The translations under genes and the position numbers were made by a program. From Flavivirga sp. 57AJ16 (GTDB lineage Bacteria > Bacteroidota > Bacteroidia > Flavobacteriales > Flavobacteriaceae), in the NCBI RefSeq assembly GCF_028736925.1, contig NZ_JAQZAT010000004.1, positions 227,627-291,626 of the forward strand: a stretch of DNA of 64,000 nucleotides, given 5' to 3'. Shown one piece after another: positions 29,496 through 40,200 of this stretch. Under the pieces are notes generated by a model. That model did no database searches. It saw only the letters and a program-made list of their open reading frames with translations, and had not been told where the DNA came from. Positions within the stretch are counted from its first letter, which is position 1, and each line of letters starts with the position of its first letter.

Positions 29496-29894
29496 ATGAA
29501 GCCATTCAATCTAAAAATTAATTTTTTAAGCATTATTTGTTTTGCAATTACTTCGTCTTATTGTTCAGCTCAAGAAGGCAATGTTATTGTAAACCAAGAC
29601 AAAAACATAACTGTTTTATTAGATCTTAAAAAAGAAATGAATAAAAATGAGGACGACCCCAGTAGATATAAAATACAAATCTACTCTGGCAATCGTGCTG
29701 GTTCTCAAAATGCTCAAAAAGAGTTTCGTAATACATTTGCTACCTGGAATCCTACCATTCAATATGAGCCGCCAAATTTTAAAACCTGGGTTGGAAATTT
29801 TAGGACACGTTTAGAAGCTGACAGGGCATTAAAAAAAGTGAAGAAAAAATTTCCTCATGCTTTTATATTTAAACCTATAAAAAAGAAAAACTAA
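29496..29894 (+). CDS. Secreted SPOR-domain protein
   Basis: A small exported protein of 132 residues. The signal peptide covers about 1-25 (ending YCSAQ). The C-terminal SPOR domain (about 58-130: YKIQIYSGNR, AQKEF, WVGNFRTRLEADRALKKVKKKFP) should bind denuded peptidoglycan glycan strands. Flavobacterial genomes often carry such a gene divergent from the actA operon. It is transcribed away from actA, so the 216 bp between them must hold two promoters; two TACATTTG (-7-like) motifs lie at 29469-29476 and 29483-29490, without an obvious matching TTG. Confidence 0.9.
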   Translation: MKPFNLKINFLSIICFAITSSYCSAQEGNVIVNQDKNITVLLDLKKEMNKNEDDPSRYKIQIYSGNRAGSQNAQKEFRNTFATWNPTIQYEPPNFKTWVGNFRTRLEADRALKKVKKKFPHAFIFKPIKKKN

Positions 29895-30535
29895 TATCTT
29901 GACGGGAAAATACTCTGATAACGCTATGATACATTTAACGCCTAGATATGGTAATCGAATATAGGCCTTGTATAAATGCCATTGTTTCCTAAAATCTGAG
30001 CCTTTTAGGTTTTTTGGTTTATTCTCACGCTTCAATACATATATCCCGTTGAAATCTTGGGGTTCTTTTACCATCCTATCCTACAGGTGTTTTTGCTTTT
30101 AAAAAGAGGGCCCTTAATAAACCTTACAGATTTGCCCTTAATAAAGAAAACAATGCGATACTATTACTATATAAGGATAAAATCACATTTCATAAAGATT
30201 ATCTTATTGAACTCATCTTGGCTTTTTGTGTTTTACCGAAATCGAAGATTCATGAACTCCGATTTATGATAATAAGAGTTAAGTGAACTAAAATGAGATA
30301 ATATTTGTCCAGATGAGGCACTTTTTGAAAGGCATAGCATCGCTACGGTTAAGAAAAGTAACGAAATATGGGCGAATATTAGCCATTCCTGCCTACCGGC
30401 AGGCAGATTTTAGGAAATAGTAAAAGTCAAGATGAGTTCATTATAAAAAATCAAAGGATCCCTTATTTAATGAATCTTAATTTCAGACTCATGTTGTACA
30501 AAATAGGATGGATATGTTCATATTTAGAACCTGTA
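29895..30535. other. Gene-free repeat-rich interval between the SPOR gene and the small membrane protein
   Basis: No supported ORF. Nested inverted repeats are visible: TTGAACTCATCTTGGCTTTT (30207-30226) with AAAAGTCAAGATGAGTTCAT (30422-30441), and TTTCCTAAAATCTG (about 29986-29999) with CAGATTTTAGGAAA (30404-30417). The space between holds a piece of the dispersed ATCGAAGATTCATGAACTCC repeat (about 30240) and a GC-rich CCTGCCTACCGGCAGGCAG hairpin (about 30390). It reads like a decayed or composite non-coding mobile element. Confidence 0.6.
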
Positions 30536-30694
30536 TTAAAACAGGTTCAATTCAATCACTACCCAATTATACATAATATAAGCAGCATATAATATCCCGA
30601 CTGCAAAAAGCATAGCTAGCACTGTTTTAACTATTTCTATGTATTTATTTAAATAATCATTACTTTTTTTGTCTTTTTCTTTAAAAAATCTCAT
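30536..30694 (-). CDS. Small single-pass membrane protein
   Basis: A 52-residue ORF from the ATG at 30692-30694 to the TAA at 30536-30538. The first 22 residues are charged (MRFFKEKDKK ... YLNKY), then one hydrophobic helix of about 22 residues (TVLAMLFAVGILYAAYIMYN) and a short tail. The composition pattern, with a Lys-rich cytoplasmic head and one helix, is typical of real small membrane proteins rather than a chance frame. I do not recognise a family. It lies downstream of infB on the same strand but beyond the infB terminator, so it needs its own promoter. Confidence 0.6.
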   Translation of the reverse strand: MRFFKEKDKKSNDYLNKYIEIVKTVLAMLFAVGILYAAYIMYNWVVIELNLF

Positions 30695-30971
30695 TTAATT
30701 AGACGGATTGGTTAGATCGGTTAGAGTTTTTTAAAATTAAAGAAAAAAAAAGACTTTCAAAATACGCATTACGAACTCATTTAAACGTTGAAGTGATTAA
30801 AAGATTAAGCCATACCGTTTCTAACTTAAAATGACGCGCTAAAATTTGCCCTTTTTCACCTATGCTTCAAAAGGAAAGATATTAACAATACCGCTTAAAA
30901 GATGGGATTAGTTCAACTATCTGTTTTGAATACATTGCTTTGCAGCTTTTAAAAACAGCATTTCACTAATA

Positions 30972-31003
30972 AAAAAAGCGATTCAAGAATGAATCGCTTT
31001 TAT
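30972..31003 (-). terminator. Terminator of the rimP-nusA-infB operon
   Basis: The stem AAAGCGATTCA / TGAATCGCTTT with a four-base loop is followed by seven T on the minus strand, about 22 bp past the infB stop codon. Confidence 0.9.
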
Positions 31004-31025
31004 CATTTTATCCATTTTATGGACT

Positions 31026-33815
31026 TTATTTCAGTTTCTTTTTAACCTCAACTTCATGGAAGGCTTCAATGATATCGCCTTCTTTAATATCGTTATAGTT
31101 TTTAACTTGCATACCACAATCGTAACCTTTCGTTACTTCTTTAGCATCGTCTTTAAATCGTTTTAACGACGCCAATTCGCCTGTGTAAACAACCACTCCA
31201 TCTCTAATTAAACGAACGCTCGATGATCTAAGTATTTTTCCGTTAGTTACCATACAACCGGCTATAGTTCCAACTTTGGATACTTTAAATATTTCCCTAA
31301 TTTCGGCAGTTCCCGTAATTTCCTCTTTAAGCTCTGGAGATAACATCCCTTCCATCGCGTCCTTAAGATCATTAATGGCATCGTAAATAATAGAATATGT
31401 TCTAATATCGATTTCTTCTTTATCTGCTATCATTCTAGCATTTCCAACTGGACGCACGTTAAACCCAACAATAATGGCATCGGACGCAGATGCTAATAGC
31501 ACATCACTTTCGGTAATGGCTCCAACACCTTTATGTAAGATATTAACTTGAATCTCTTCTGTGGATAATTTTTGGAATGAATCTGTTAATGCTTCAACAG
31601 AACCATCCACATCACCTTTAAGAATGATATTCAATTCTTGGAAATCACCAAGTGCTATACGGCGACCTATCTCATCCAACGTAATATGTCGCTGTGTTCG
31701 TACAGATTGTTCACGTTGCAATTGTGCTCTTTTTGATGCAATTTGTTTTGCTTCACGTTCGTCTGCAAATACATTAAATTTATCACCAGCTTGAGGCGCA
31801 CCATCTAAACCAAGAATAGAAACAGGTGTGGAGGGCCCTGCTGCTTCAACATCGTTCCCTCGTTCATCATGCATGGCTTTAACTTTACCACTGTGCTGAC
31901 CTGCCAGTACATAATCGCCCACTCGTAATGTTCCTGCTTGTACTAAAATAGTAGATACATAACCTCGACCTTTATCCAAGAATGCTTCTACAACTGTACC
32001 AACTGCTTGCTTGTCCGGATTTGCTTTAAGCTCTAATAATTCCGCTTCTAGCAGTACTTTTTCCAGCAATTCTTTTACACCGGTACCTACTTTAGCCGAA
32101 ATATCATGAGACTGAATTTTTCCGCCCCAATCTTCAACTAGAAGGTTCATTTGCGCTAATCCTTCTTTTATCTTATCTGGATTGGCGTCTGGTTTATCAA
32201 TTTTATTAATTGCAAAAACAATAGGAACCCCTGCTGCTTGAGCATGCGATATAGCTTCTTTGGTTTGTGGCATGATGTCATCATCTGCAGCCGCTACAAT
32301 AATAGCAATATCTGTAACTTGAGCACCACGTGCACGCATCGCTGTAAAGGCCTCGTGGCCTGGTGTATCTAAAAAGGCGATTTTCTGTCCGCCTTCCAGC
32401 TCTACACCATAAGCGCCGATATGCTGTGTAATACCTCCCGATTCACCAGCAATTACATTTTCTTTACGGATATAATCCAGAAGTGATGTTTTACCATGGT
32501 CTACGTGACCCATCACCGTTACAATAGGCGCACGTGTCTTTAAATCCTCTTCATTATCTACAACTTCTTCAATAGATTCTTCAATATCTGCAGTTACAAA
32601 TTCCACCTGGTAACCAAACTCTTCGGCCACGATAGACAATGTTTCTGCGTCTAAACGCTGATTCATTGTTACCATCATACCTAATGACATACATGCCGAA
32701 ATAATTTGAGTTACAGACACATCCATCATTGTGGCTACTTCACTTGCCGTAACAAATTCTGTAACTTTAAGGATCTTGCTTTCTGCCGCTTCTATTTGTT
32801 GATCTATCTCTGTCTGTTCTCTATGTTGGTCTCTTTTATCTCTTCTATATTTTGCACCTTTACCTTTTGAAGATTTCCCCTGAAGTTTTTCAAGTGTTTC
32901 ACGTACTTGTTTTTTTACATCTTCTTCACTAGGCTCTTCCTTAACAATATTGCGACGGCCTTGACCTTGCTTTCCTTTAAACCTATCGTTTCCTCCAGAT
33001 TTTCCTCCTTGCCTGTTATTGCCTTGGCCTTTTCCTGCTTGAGGTCCACCAACTTTACTAATACGTCTACGTTTTTTCTTGTTGGCCGCTCCTGCTTCTC
33101 CTGCTGGCGACTTCTTTTCTTCTTTCTTTTTCTTTGGTTTATTAAATTGAGATAAATCAATTTTATCCCCTGCTATTTTTGGACCTGTAAGTTTCTTATA
33201 CTGCGTTGCTACCTTTTCATCTGGAATAACTTCCCCGTCTTCGTTTAGAATCTCCTTCTTCGGCTTTTCTTCAACTTTCTCCTCTGCAACAGGTTTAACC
33301 TCAACAGGTTTTACGGTTTCTTCTTTCGTGGCTTCTTTAACGGCTTCAGCTTTTTTAACCTCTTTTTTAACAGGTTCTTCTTTAATTTCTTCTTTAGCAG
33401 TATCAACTTTAACATCTTCCGCTTTTTCCGTTTTTTCAGAAACGGCCTCCGTTTTCTTCTTTTTGGGCTCTAAGTCAATTTTCCCGACTTGCTTAGGACC
33501 TGAAAGAGCCGCAGCTGCTTTAACTATTCTTTCTTTTTTGGCTATCGCTTTTTGCTTTTCTTCAAGTTCACGCTCGCGTTGCTCGCGCAACACTTCTTTC
33601 TCTTTTATTTTAGCTTCTCCTACCTCTTTGGATGCTACTTTTTTATTAGCATCTGTCTGAAATTCATTAGAAAGAACAGTGTATACTTCTTCTGAAATTT
33701 TCGTAGTGGGTCGTTTCTCTATTTCAATGCCTTTAGAATCTAAAAATTCTACGGCACGATCTAAAGAGATGTTAAGCTCGCGTAATACTTTATTTAATCT
33801 AATTGTCTCAGCCAT
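31026..33815 (-). CDS. infB: Translation initiation factor IF-2
   Basis: The 929-residue GTPase brings initiator tRNA to the 30S subunit. The N-terminal half (about 1-340) is long, Lys/Glu-rich and of low complexity, as usual in Bacteroidota; it opens with an IF2_N-type domain ([21 protein letters not shown]). The G domain has GHVDHGKTS (about 436), DTPGHEAF and NKIDK, followed by domains II to IV with the IF2 motif [10 protein letters not shown] (about 705). It is the last gene of rimP-nusA-infB, 217 bp after nusA, and ends before a strong terminator. Confidence 0.98.
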   Translation of the reverse strand: MAETIRLNKVLRELNISLDRAVEFLDSKGIEIEKRPTTKISEEVYTVLSNEFQTDANKKVASKEVGEAKIKEKEVLREQRERELEEKQKAIAKKERIVKAAAALSGPKQVGKIDLEPKKKKTEAVSEKTEKAEDVKVDTAKEEIKEEPVKKEVKKAEAVKEATKEETVKPVEVKPVAEEKVEEKPKKEILNEDGEVIPDEKVATQYKKLTGPKIAGDKIDLSQFNKPKKKKEEKKSPAGEAGAANKKKRRRISKVGGPQAGKGQGNNRQGGKSGGNDRFKGKQGQGRRNIVKEEPSEEDVKKQVRETLEKLQGKSSKGKGAKYRRDKRDQHREQTEIDQQIEAAESKILKVTEFVTASEVATMMDVSVTQIISACMSLGMMVTMNQRLDAETLSIVAEEFGYQVEFVTADIEESIEEVVDNEEDLKTRAPIVTVMGHVDHGKTSLLDYIRKENVIAGESGGITQHIGAYGVELEGGQKIAFLDTPGHEAFTAMRARGAQVTDIAIIVAAADDDIMPQTKEAISHAQAAGVPIVFAINKIDKPDANPDKIKEGLAQMNLLVEDWGGKIQSHDISAKVGTGVKELLEKVLLEAELLELKANPDKQAVGTVVEAFLDKGRGYVSTILVQAGTLRVGDYVLAGQHSGKVKAMHDERGNDVEAAGPSTPVSILGLDGAPQAGDKFNVFADEREAKQIASKRAQLQREQSVRTQRHITLDEIGRRIALGDFQELNIILKGDVDGSVEALTDSFQKLSTEEIQVNILHKGVGAITESDVLLASASDAIIVGFNVRPVGNARMIADKEEIDIRTYSIIYDAINDLKDAMEGMLSPELKEEITGTAEIREIFKVSKVGTIAGCMVTNGKILRSSSVRLIRDGVVVYTGELASLKRFKDDAKEVTKGYDCGMQVKNYNDIKEGDIIEAFHEVEVKKKLK

Positions 33816-34032
33816 AAATCGCCTTTAAAATACTCAAATATATATTTATATCAATTAATAATAGAATTTGCAGCAATAAAATGTCCTTTTTTCCTTTCTA
33901 TTTCAAAATAAAAACAAACCGTAACTATTGCTATACTTGATTTTTATTTTTTTTATACAAAGAAAAAAATCATCCCGTTCTGCAACGGATCTGGTTATTT
34001 TCTTCTACAGTATATTCGATCAATAATTGATA

Positions 34033-35265
34033 TTATTCTTCGAATTCTTCTTTTAAAATCCTAATAACGTCATTAATTGTCTCTTCTTCTAAGTCTGTTC
34101 TTTTTACTAAATCACCGACTTCTTGCTCTAAAATACTTTTAGCAGTATCTAGTCCTGCTTTACTAAATTCTTCGATAATCCATCCTTCTATTTCATCAGA
34201 AAACTCTCTTAATTCCACATCCTCTTCAGCGCCTTCTCTAAACACATCGATTTCATAACCTGTGAGCTGCCCTGCCAAACGAATATTATGTCCGCCTCTA
34301 CCAATGGCCTTACTTACTTCTTCTGGTTTTAAAATGACTTCTGCCCTTTTTGACTCTTCATTTAATTTAATTGAAGTGACCCTTGCAGGACTTAATGCTC
34401 TTGTAATGTATAGTTGTAAATTATTAGTGTAATTAATGACATCTATATTTTCATTACCTAATTCACGAACAATCCCATGAATCCTTGAACCTTTCATACC
34501 AACACAAGCACCAACAGGATCTATTCTATCATCATAAGAGTCTACCGCTACCTTTGCTTTTTCTCCTGGAATCCTCACGACATTTTTAATGGTAATCAAT
34601 CCATCAAAAACCTCTGGAATTTCTTGTTCAAACAACTTCTCTAAAAATGCAGGAGAACTTCTGGACATTATGATCGTTGGTTTAGCGCCTTTAAGCTCAA
34701 CGGAATCAATAACCCCCCTTACATTATCCCCTTTTCTAAAGAAGTCTGAAGGTATTTGCCTGTCTTTTGGCAATACAATTTCGTTACCTTCATCATCTAA
34801 CAGAATAACCGCTCTATGACGAATGTGGTGTACCTCTGCTGTATATATCTCTCCTATTAAATCTTTAAATTGCTTATAAATTATGGTATTATCATGTTCA
34901 TGAATTTTAGAAATTAGATTTTGACGTAATGCCAAAATAGCTCTTCTTCCTAAATCGATAAGCTTCACTTCTTCAGATACATCTTCTCCTACTTCAAAAT
35001 CCGGTTCAATTTTTCGTGCCTCAGATAAAGAAATTTCTTGATTGGGTTCTTCTACTTCACCATCTGCAACTACCACTCTATTTCTCCATATTTCTAAATC
35101 TCCTTTATCAGGATTTACAATAATATCAAAATTATCATCATCACCATACTTCTTTTTTAAGGCACTTCTAAATACATCTTCTAAAATTGCCATTAACGTT
35201 ACTCTGTCAATAAGCTTATCATCCTTGAATTCTGAAAAAGATTCAATTAACGCGATATTTTCCAT
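34033..35265 (-). CDS. nusA: Transcription termination/antitermination factor NusA
   Basis: A 410-residue RNA polymerase-binding factor controlling pausing, termination and antitermination. In order: N-terminal polymerase-binding domain (about 1-125), S1 domain (about 130-195, IGEIYTAEVHHIRHRAVIL), KH1 (DPVGACVGMKGSRIHGIVRELGNE, about 230-255) and KH2 (VSKAIGRGGHNIRLAGQLTGYEI, about 300-325). The C terminus is short and acidic, without the two E. coli-type acidic repeats. It lies 12 bp after rimP. Known autoregulation of this operon by NusA in other bacteria is relevant to the hairpin in the rimP leader. Confidence 0.97.
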   Translation of the reverse strand: MENIALIESFSEFKDDKLIDRVTLMAILEDVFRSALKKKYGDDDNFDIIVNPDKGDLEIWRNRVVVADGEVEEPNQEISLSEARKIEPDFEVGEDVSEEVKLIDLGRRAILALRQNLISKIHEHDNTIIYKQFKDLIGEIYTAEVHHIRHRAVILLDDEGNEIVLPKDRQIPSDFFRKGDNVRGVIDSVELKGAKPTIIMSRSSPAFLEKLFEQEIPEVFDGLITIKNVVRIPGEKAKVAVDSYDDRIDPVGACVGMKGSRIHGIVRELGNENIDVINYTNNLQLYITRALSPARVTSIKLNEESKRAEVILKPEEVSKAIGRGGHNIRLAGQLTGYEIDVFREGAEEDVELREFSDEIEGWIIEEFSKAGLDTAKSILEQEVGDLVKRTDLEEETINDVIRILKEEFEE

Positions 35266-35277
35266 AACTCTTTTGAA

Positions 35278-35739
35278 TTAAAATTTAATCATAACTTTTG
35301 CTTCTACAATATTTTCGTAAGCGATGTTCGCTTCTTTTTTTACAGTCACCTTACCTTTCCCTACTGGTTTTGGCTCTCTAACTTTCCACTCTAATCTAAT
35401 GTTACTATCTGTTGCTTCTGTAAGCGTTCCTTCTAATTTATCAGAAACCGTCTTCACATGAAGCACTCTATTTAAATTCTTTTTATACTGTCTTTTGTGA
35501 ACTAAGGGCGATGTCGCTCCTGCAGACATCACTTCCAAAGAAAAATCCTGTTCTTCTCTATCCAAGTTATGTTCAATGGCTCTGCTAATAAACATGCAAT
35601 CTTCAACTAAAACACCATTATCGCCATCTACGACTATTTTAATTTGATTATCTCCTTGAATAGAAAAATCTATGAGAAATAAATCTGGTCTTTCAATTAA
35701 CGCAGCTTCCAGTAAATCTGTAACAGTAGTTTTAAACAT
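35278..35739 (-). CDS. rimP: Ribosome maturation factor RimP
   Basis: A 153-residue factor needed for 30S maturation, first gene of the conserved rimP-nusA-infB operon. The N-terminal domain contains the family pattern with IKIVVDGDNGVLVEDCMFISRAIEHNLD (about 32-60) and EDFSLEVMSAG (about 62-72); the C-terminal part is an SH3-like barrel. The ATG start at 35737-35739 follows, by 13 bp, a terminator-like hairpin. Confidence 0.95.
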   Translation of the reverse strand: MFKTTVTDLLEAALIERPDLFLIDFSIQGDNQIKIVVDGDNGVLVEDCMFISRAIEHNLDREEQDFSLEVMSAGATSPLVHKRQYKKNLNRVLHVKTVSDKLEGTLTEATDSNIRLEWKVREPKPVGKGKVTVKKEANIAYENIVEAKVMIKF

Positions 35740-35748
35740 TTTCAGTAT

Positions 35749-35774
35749 AAAAAGAGGGGACTCTCCGTCCCCTC
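35749..35774 (-). promoter_or_regulatory. Terminator-like leader hairpin upstream of rimP (possible attenuator)
   Basis: On the minus strand a perfect 8-bp stem, GAGGGGAC with GTCCCCTC and a five-base loop (35754-35774), is followed at once by five T (35749-35753) and then, after a few bases, by the rimP start codon. A terminator placed between promoter and first gene is the layout expected of transcription attenuation. The regulatory role is inference. Confidence 0.6.
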
Positions 35775-35802
35775 ATTTCTTAAATTTCGCCTTTCAACGG
35801 TG

Positions 35803-35810
35803 CAAATATA
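35803..35810 (-). promoter_or_regulatory. Probable -7 element of the rimP-nusA-infB promoter
   Basis: On the minus strand TATATTTG matches the flavobacterial -7 consensus TAnnTTTG and is followed by CACCGTTGA, a common transcription start context. No good -33 TTG was found at 17-23 bp. The start would lie near 35797, giving a leader of about 58 nt that includes the hairpin at 35754-35774. Confidence 0.5.
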
Positions 35811-35820
35811 TAATATTTTA

Positions 35821-35851
35821 TTGATTTTTAAAGGAATATTTCATAAATTTA
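35821..35851 (+). promoter_or_regulatory. Possible promoter of the universal stress protein gene
   Basis: TTG at 35821-35823, a 20-bp spacer and TAAATTTA at 35844-35851 fit the flavobacterial consensus with one mismatch (final G). The start codon follows 23 bp later. Confidence 0.4.
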
Positions 35852-35873
35852 GGTATAACTTACTTTCAATATT

Positions 35874-36698
35874 ATGAGAAAAATACTTGTTCCTACTGAC
35901 TTTTCAACTCAAGCCGAAAATGCTTTAAAAGTGGCAGCCCAATTAGCAAAGAAATACAATTGCGAAATTTATTTATTGCATATACTCGAAATACCGCTGC
36001 ACGAGATCGACCCCATGAGCTCTTACAGCAATTTACCTGAAGCTATTTATTTTATGAAATTAGCGCGTAAACAATTTCAAGAATTAAAAACCAAAGATTA
36101 TTTGGAAGGTTTAATAATTCATGAACATGTTGAGTTTCAAGAAATTTTTAAAGGTATTTTTCATATTTGTAAAAAGCATGATATCGATCTAGTGATTATG
36201 GGCTCGAATGGAGCGAGTGGTTTAAAGGAAATGCTTATTGGCAGTAATACCGAAAAAGTAGTTCGCACATCCGAAACACCTGTTTTAGTGGTGAAAAATG
36301 AACACAAAGATTTTAAAGTTAACGATTTTGTATTCGCATCGGATTTTAAAGACGAAAGCAAGGCTACCTATGAGAAAGCTATTGATTTTGCTAACGTATT
36401 AAAAGCCAAGATACATTTGCTTATGGTAAATACCCCCAATAAATTTATTACTTCTGCAAAATCGGAAAACAGAATGCAAAAGTTTGTTGAAGCTTTTGAT
36501 TTCTCAAATTACACGATTAATGTTTACAATGACCTTAGTATTGAAAAAGGCATCATGAATTTTTCCCAATCTATAAACGCCGATTTAATTGGTATGAGCA
36601 CCCACGGAAGACAGGGTATTTCCCATTTCTTTAATGGCAGTATTAGTGAGGATTTGGTAAATCATGCCAAACGTCCTGTGATTACTTTTAAGATATAG
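35874..36698 (+). CDS. Tandem universal stress protein (UspA family)
   Basis: A 274-residue cytoplasmic protein with two UspA folds. The first (about 1-142) opens with RKILVPTDFSTQAENALKVA and has an ATP-binding-type VIMGSNGASGLKEMLIGSNTEKVV segment (about 104-127). The second (about 148-274) ends with LIGMSTHGRQGISHFFNGSISEDLV. Such proteins bind nucleotides and help survival under stress; the specific trigger is unknown. The gene is monocistronic. The last 24 bp including most of the stop codon are repeated at 37058-37081. Confidence 0.93.
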   Translation: MRKILVPTDFSTQAENALKVAAQLAKKYNCEIYLLHILEIPLHEIDPMSSYSNLPEAIYFMKLARKQFQELKTKDYLEGLIIHEHVEFQEIFKGIFHICKKHDIDLVIMGSNGASGLKEMLIGSNTEKVVRTSETPVLVVKNEHKDFKVNDFVFASDFKDESKATYEKAIDFANVLKAKIHLLMVNTPNKFITSAKSENRMQKFVEAFDFSNYTINVYNDLSIEKGIMNFSQSINADLIGMSTHGRQGISHFFNGSISEDLVNHAKRPVITFKI

Positions 36699-37081
36699 AT
36701 ATATGTAGTCAGTCCAGGTAATTATGTAATGATTTGTATTTTTCCAATAGTGCTTTGAACTTTTTATTATCTGTTCTTTAAAATCTGTAATAAACCCAGC
36801 TCGTTCTAGTTTGTCAAAGTAACGGTTACCGCTAGGATTTCCTAGTGGCGGCACGAGTAAGAAAAACCTGCACCAATCTTAACTATAAAATTTAACTATT
36901 TGTAAATAAAAAATATAATTATAAGTAAAAAAATACTCTTTTTTAAAATGGCTTTTTATTTGTTTTTTCTTACTCTTGCCTGCTGACTCAGAACGCCACT
37001 AGGAAATCCTAGCGGTAGCGTTCACTCTTGCAGGGGCATACTAGCACCGTCAGGGGCCCTGTGATTACTTTTAAGATATAG
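36675..37081. repeat. 24-bp direct repeats bracketing an inserted segment at the usp 3' end
   Basis: CCTGTGATTACTTTTAAGAT plus ATAG occurs at 36675-36698 (end of the usp gene) and again, identical, at 37058-37081. The 359 bp between them contain repeat copy A (36795-37048) and an unrelated short segment. This is the layout of an insertion that duplicated its target. Confidence 0.75.
36795..37048. repeat. 254-bp repeat, copy A (palindromic-ended, MITE-like)
   Basis: It aligns without gaps to copy B at 40555-40808 (constant offset 3760) with only about eight to ten mismatches. Each copy has inverted arms: GTTACCGCTAGGATTTCCTA (with GTGGCGGCAC and GAGTAAGAAAAA; 36825-36866) and TTTTTTCTTACTC plus CGCCACTAGGAAATCCTAGC (36964-37022). 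An AT-rich core of about 95 bp without ORF lies between. Confidence 0.85.
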
Positions 37082-37234
37082 TACTATTAACTGCTTGGAT
37101 TTACTGTTATAGAATGAAGATATGTAAAGTCTAAATATCCGTTCGAGCACAGCTGAGAACGACCTCTCCCAAAGAAGAAGGCCTCAACTGCGCTCAACCA
37201 GACATTCCTTTTTATTTACTTCTTGAGAATGAAT

Positions 37235-40200
37235 TTATAATTTAACAAAACGCTTAACACCGTGCTCTTTTGTTTTTATAATATAGATCCCAGATGTTAG
37301 TTGAGATACATTTAAAAAAGTGTCCTTTTCAAATCTTTTTACCTCCTGTCCGTTCACATTATAAATAATCCCAGACAATATTTTATTAAACTTCAAATCT
37401 GTATTAACCACAGGGTTAGGATATATTCTAAAATCATTTTTCGCGACTACTTCACTGATACTTAATGCTTGATTATCGATTTGAATAATCCCTAGCGATC
37501 CACTAACTTCATAACCTACTAAAAGTAGATTTTTGGAATTTGGACTATCTGCCGCAGAAACAAATTTTATAATTTCTGGAGCAATATCCCCGGAGGTTCT
37601 ATTCCCTTTATAATAGGTAATAAACTCCACATCTGTTGGATCTGTGATATCGTACATTAATATGGCACTTTGTCTTTCTAAACCAATAAAAGCATAGGTT
37701 TTACCTTCAATAGTGCCAATAGCCACTGCTTCTGGTTCTCCTCCTTTATCATCGGATCTACCATCTAACTCCTCTTCATCTTCGTTAAACAAGGCAGGTT
37801 CTTCCGAGGCTATTTTTTGTTCAAATTCGTCTGCACTATCAAATACCAAGTTACCATACTCATCAAAAATCGAAAACGATCTTGCTCCGTAGGAATAAAT
37901 TTGTTCAATAGTTCCGTCATTATTATAATCGCCTGTAGCGGTCGTCGTTTTTAACCTCCCTAGATCTGCGTCTGTTTGAAGCGTTGCTGCATTTGGATAA
38001 TATGCTGAATTTAATGTTAAATCCTTTACACGCTCTTCTTCTGAGTATCCGTCATAATCCCTGGCATCGCCTTCGTTTGCAGTGACTATATAATTAACGC
38101 CACCCACTTGATATGATGCCATGGCATCTGGCATAAACATGCCTAAAGTAGGATGTTGTGTGATATTAATAACATTATCTTTATTAGAGGCATCAAATCC
38201 ATAATCGTTTGCAAAAGAAATAATCCCGAGTACACTGGCATCTGTAATGCCTGCGCCTGCCAAACCAAAATCGTTATCGTTTATTACCGCTATTTCATTG
38301 TTTGGCAATAGTGCAATACCTTCAGCTTTATCAGATCCTTGGTAACCAATGGATGGCAAATTGAAAACCTTTGTTTTATGAACTGGATAAATGCCCTCAT
38401 CTGCTATTTCATCGGCCGACATCTCCTCTAATTCCTTTCCTACAGTTGCTCCAAAATCCGTCATTAAAATATTTGTCGCATAGTTGATATCAATCTCAAA
38501 AACATATTTCTTTCCTGTCGATATGGTTGGTCCTTCCGAATCTCTTTCTATCACCAAAAACTTACCATTTTCCGTATAAACAGCATCCCCTATTTTATCG
38601 ACTCTAGATGATGCATAGCCAGCATCTTTATTTCTTTCTAACAAGTACACGTACTCTTCAACAGGAATTCCAGTAGCACAGTTAATTCCTAAAATTCTAA
38701 TAACATCTGAATTGTTTTTGGTAACACTGGAAGGGTTGTATAATGGTGATTGAATGAATGCGTATATAGTATGATTCACATCATCATAAGCTATGGCTTC
38801 AAAACCTCTGTTGGCTCTTCTTTTAGAGTAAACCTCGGGTAGGGTTTCAGCGCCATACGTTCCTACTGGCTGGGGTGTTGTTCCTAACATGGATGTTCCA
38901 GATGGCACATAACGTTCTATTAATTTTCCTGTATTATCGAACTTGTATATGGCCGGCCTGTACTCATCGCACATCCAAAAATTACCATCCTTGTCCCTTA
39001 AAACGCCTTCAAAATCGCCACCATATTCATCATAAGGTAATTCATGGTATTCTTCTGAAGCACCATCAACATAATCGGCATTGGCATAAGCAGTAGCGGC
39101 ATCTGTATAGGTTACAGGAACCTCATCAAACCCTGGGATGTTGCCTTTTCCTGTTATGGGTGTGGTACCATCTTTTCTGGTTAATAGAATCTGATCATCT
39201 AAAGCAACTTCACCAGTTGTTTTGTTTAATGTAAATTTGGCTATTCTGCCTTGATAATCGGGCAATTTAAACGGTCTTAAATTTTGTAATGTGGCAGGGG
39301 TTACATCCGCTTTACCAACGGCATCTCCATTGGGGCCTCTATCTGGAACGGCATAAAAAACATACTCAGTCGCAGTAGAATTTGCTGCGTCGTAAAACAG
39401 TCCTGAAAACCCACCAAGCATCACTGGGGGTTGACCTCCATCGTAAACCGGGGTTCCCAATGATGGCCAGTTAGTTTCTAATTCATTAATAACATAACTT
39501 GTAACGGTCGGTGTTCCCAATAAGTGGTTTTTATATCCTAAAGGTAAAATATCCAAAATCGTATTATTGGTCAAATCCAAAATAACCAAGGCGTTATTTT
39601 CCTGGCAATTAACATAGGCCTTAGCACCATCTTCTATTACAGTTATAAATTCCGGTTCAAGATCTTGGGACACACTGGCAGTTCCGCCGTTTCCAAAAAT
39701 ACGAATGCCCTTATTTTGAAGTGATGCCTTTTTATCATTATAACTATTAAAATTAATTGACGTTGTTGTTGCAGACGCAACACCGCCACTTAAATCTATA
39801 ACATCGATAGTTCCTTCGGGGTCGTTCGTGTAATCGTCCGACGGCTCCCCTTCATTAGCCACTAAAAGCTTGGTTCCATCTGGTGTAAATGTGATCATAT
39901 CCGGCAGTGCCCCTACAGCGATCTCACCTACGTAAATACCGTCTAGATCAAAAAATACTATTTTCCCAGGGTCTTGTTTTGGGCTCGCTTCTACAGCTAT
40001 AGCAACAATATTTCCTTTTATTGCAATGGAATTAGGTCCAGCCCCATAGGTTGATAAATCTACTGTATTAACCAAAGTTGGAGTCGCTGGGGTACTAATA
40101 TCTACAATTGTAAAACTATTGGTTGCCGAATTTGTAAAAAAAGCTTGCTGATTTGTTACATCATGAGCCACCGTTTCGGCAGAACCTTCCTCATTTGTAT

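Noticed and set aside
29829-30269. Short ORFs of 70-81 codons on both strands after the SPOR gene
   Set aside because: They lie in inverted repeats, overlap the SPOR gene or each other, and show no signal peptide, domain or start context.
36585-36854. Minus-strand ORF of 89 codons at the usp 3' end
   Set aside because: It overlaps the end of the usp gene on the other strand and runs through an insertion joint. A central segment is protein-like and may be a gene crumb, but the ORF as a whole is not credible.
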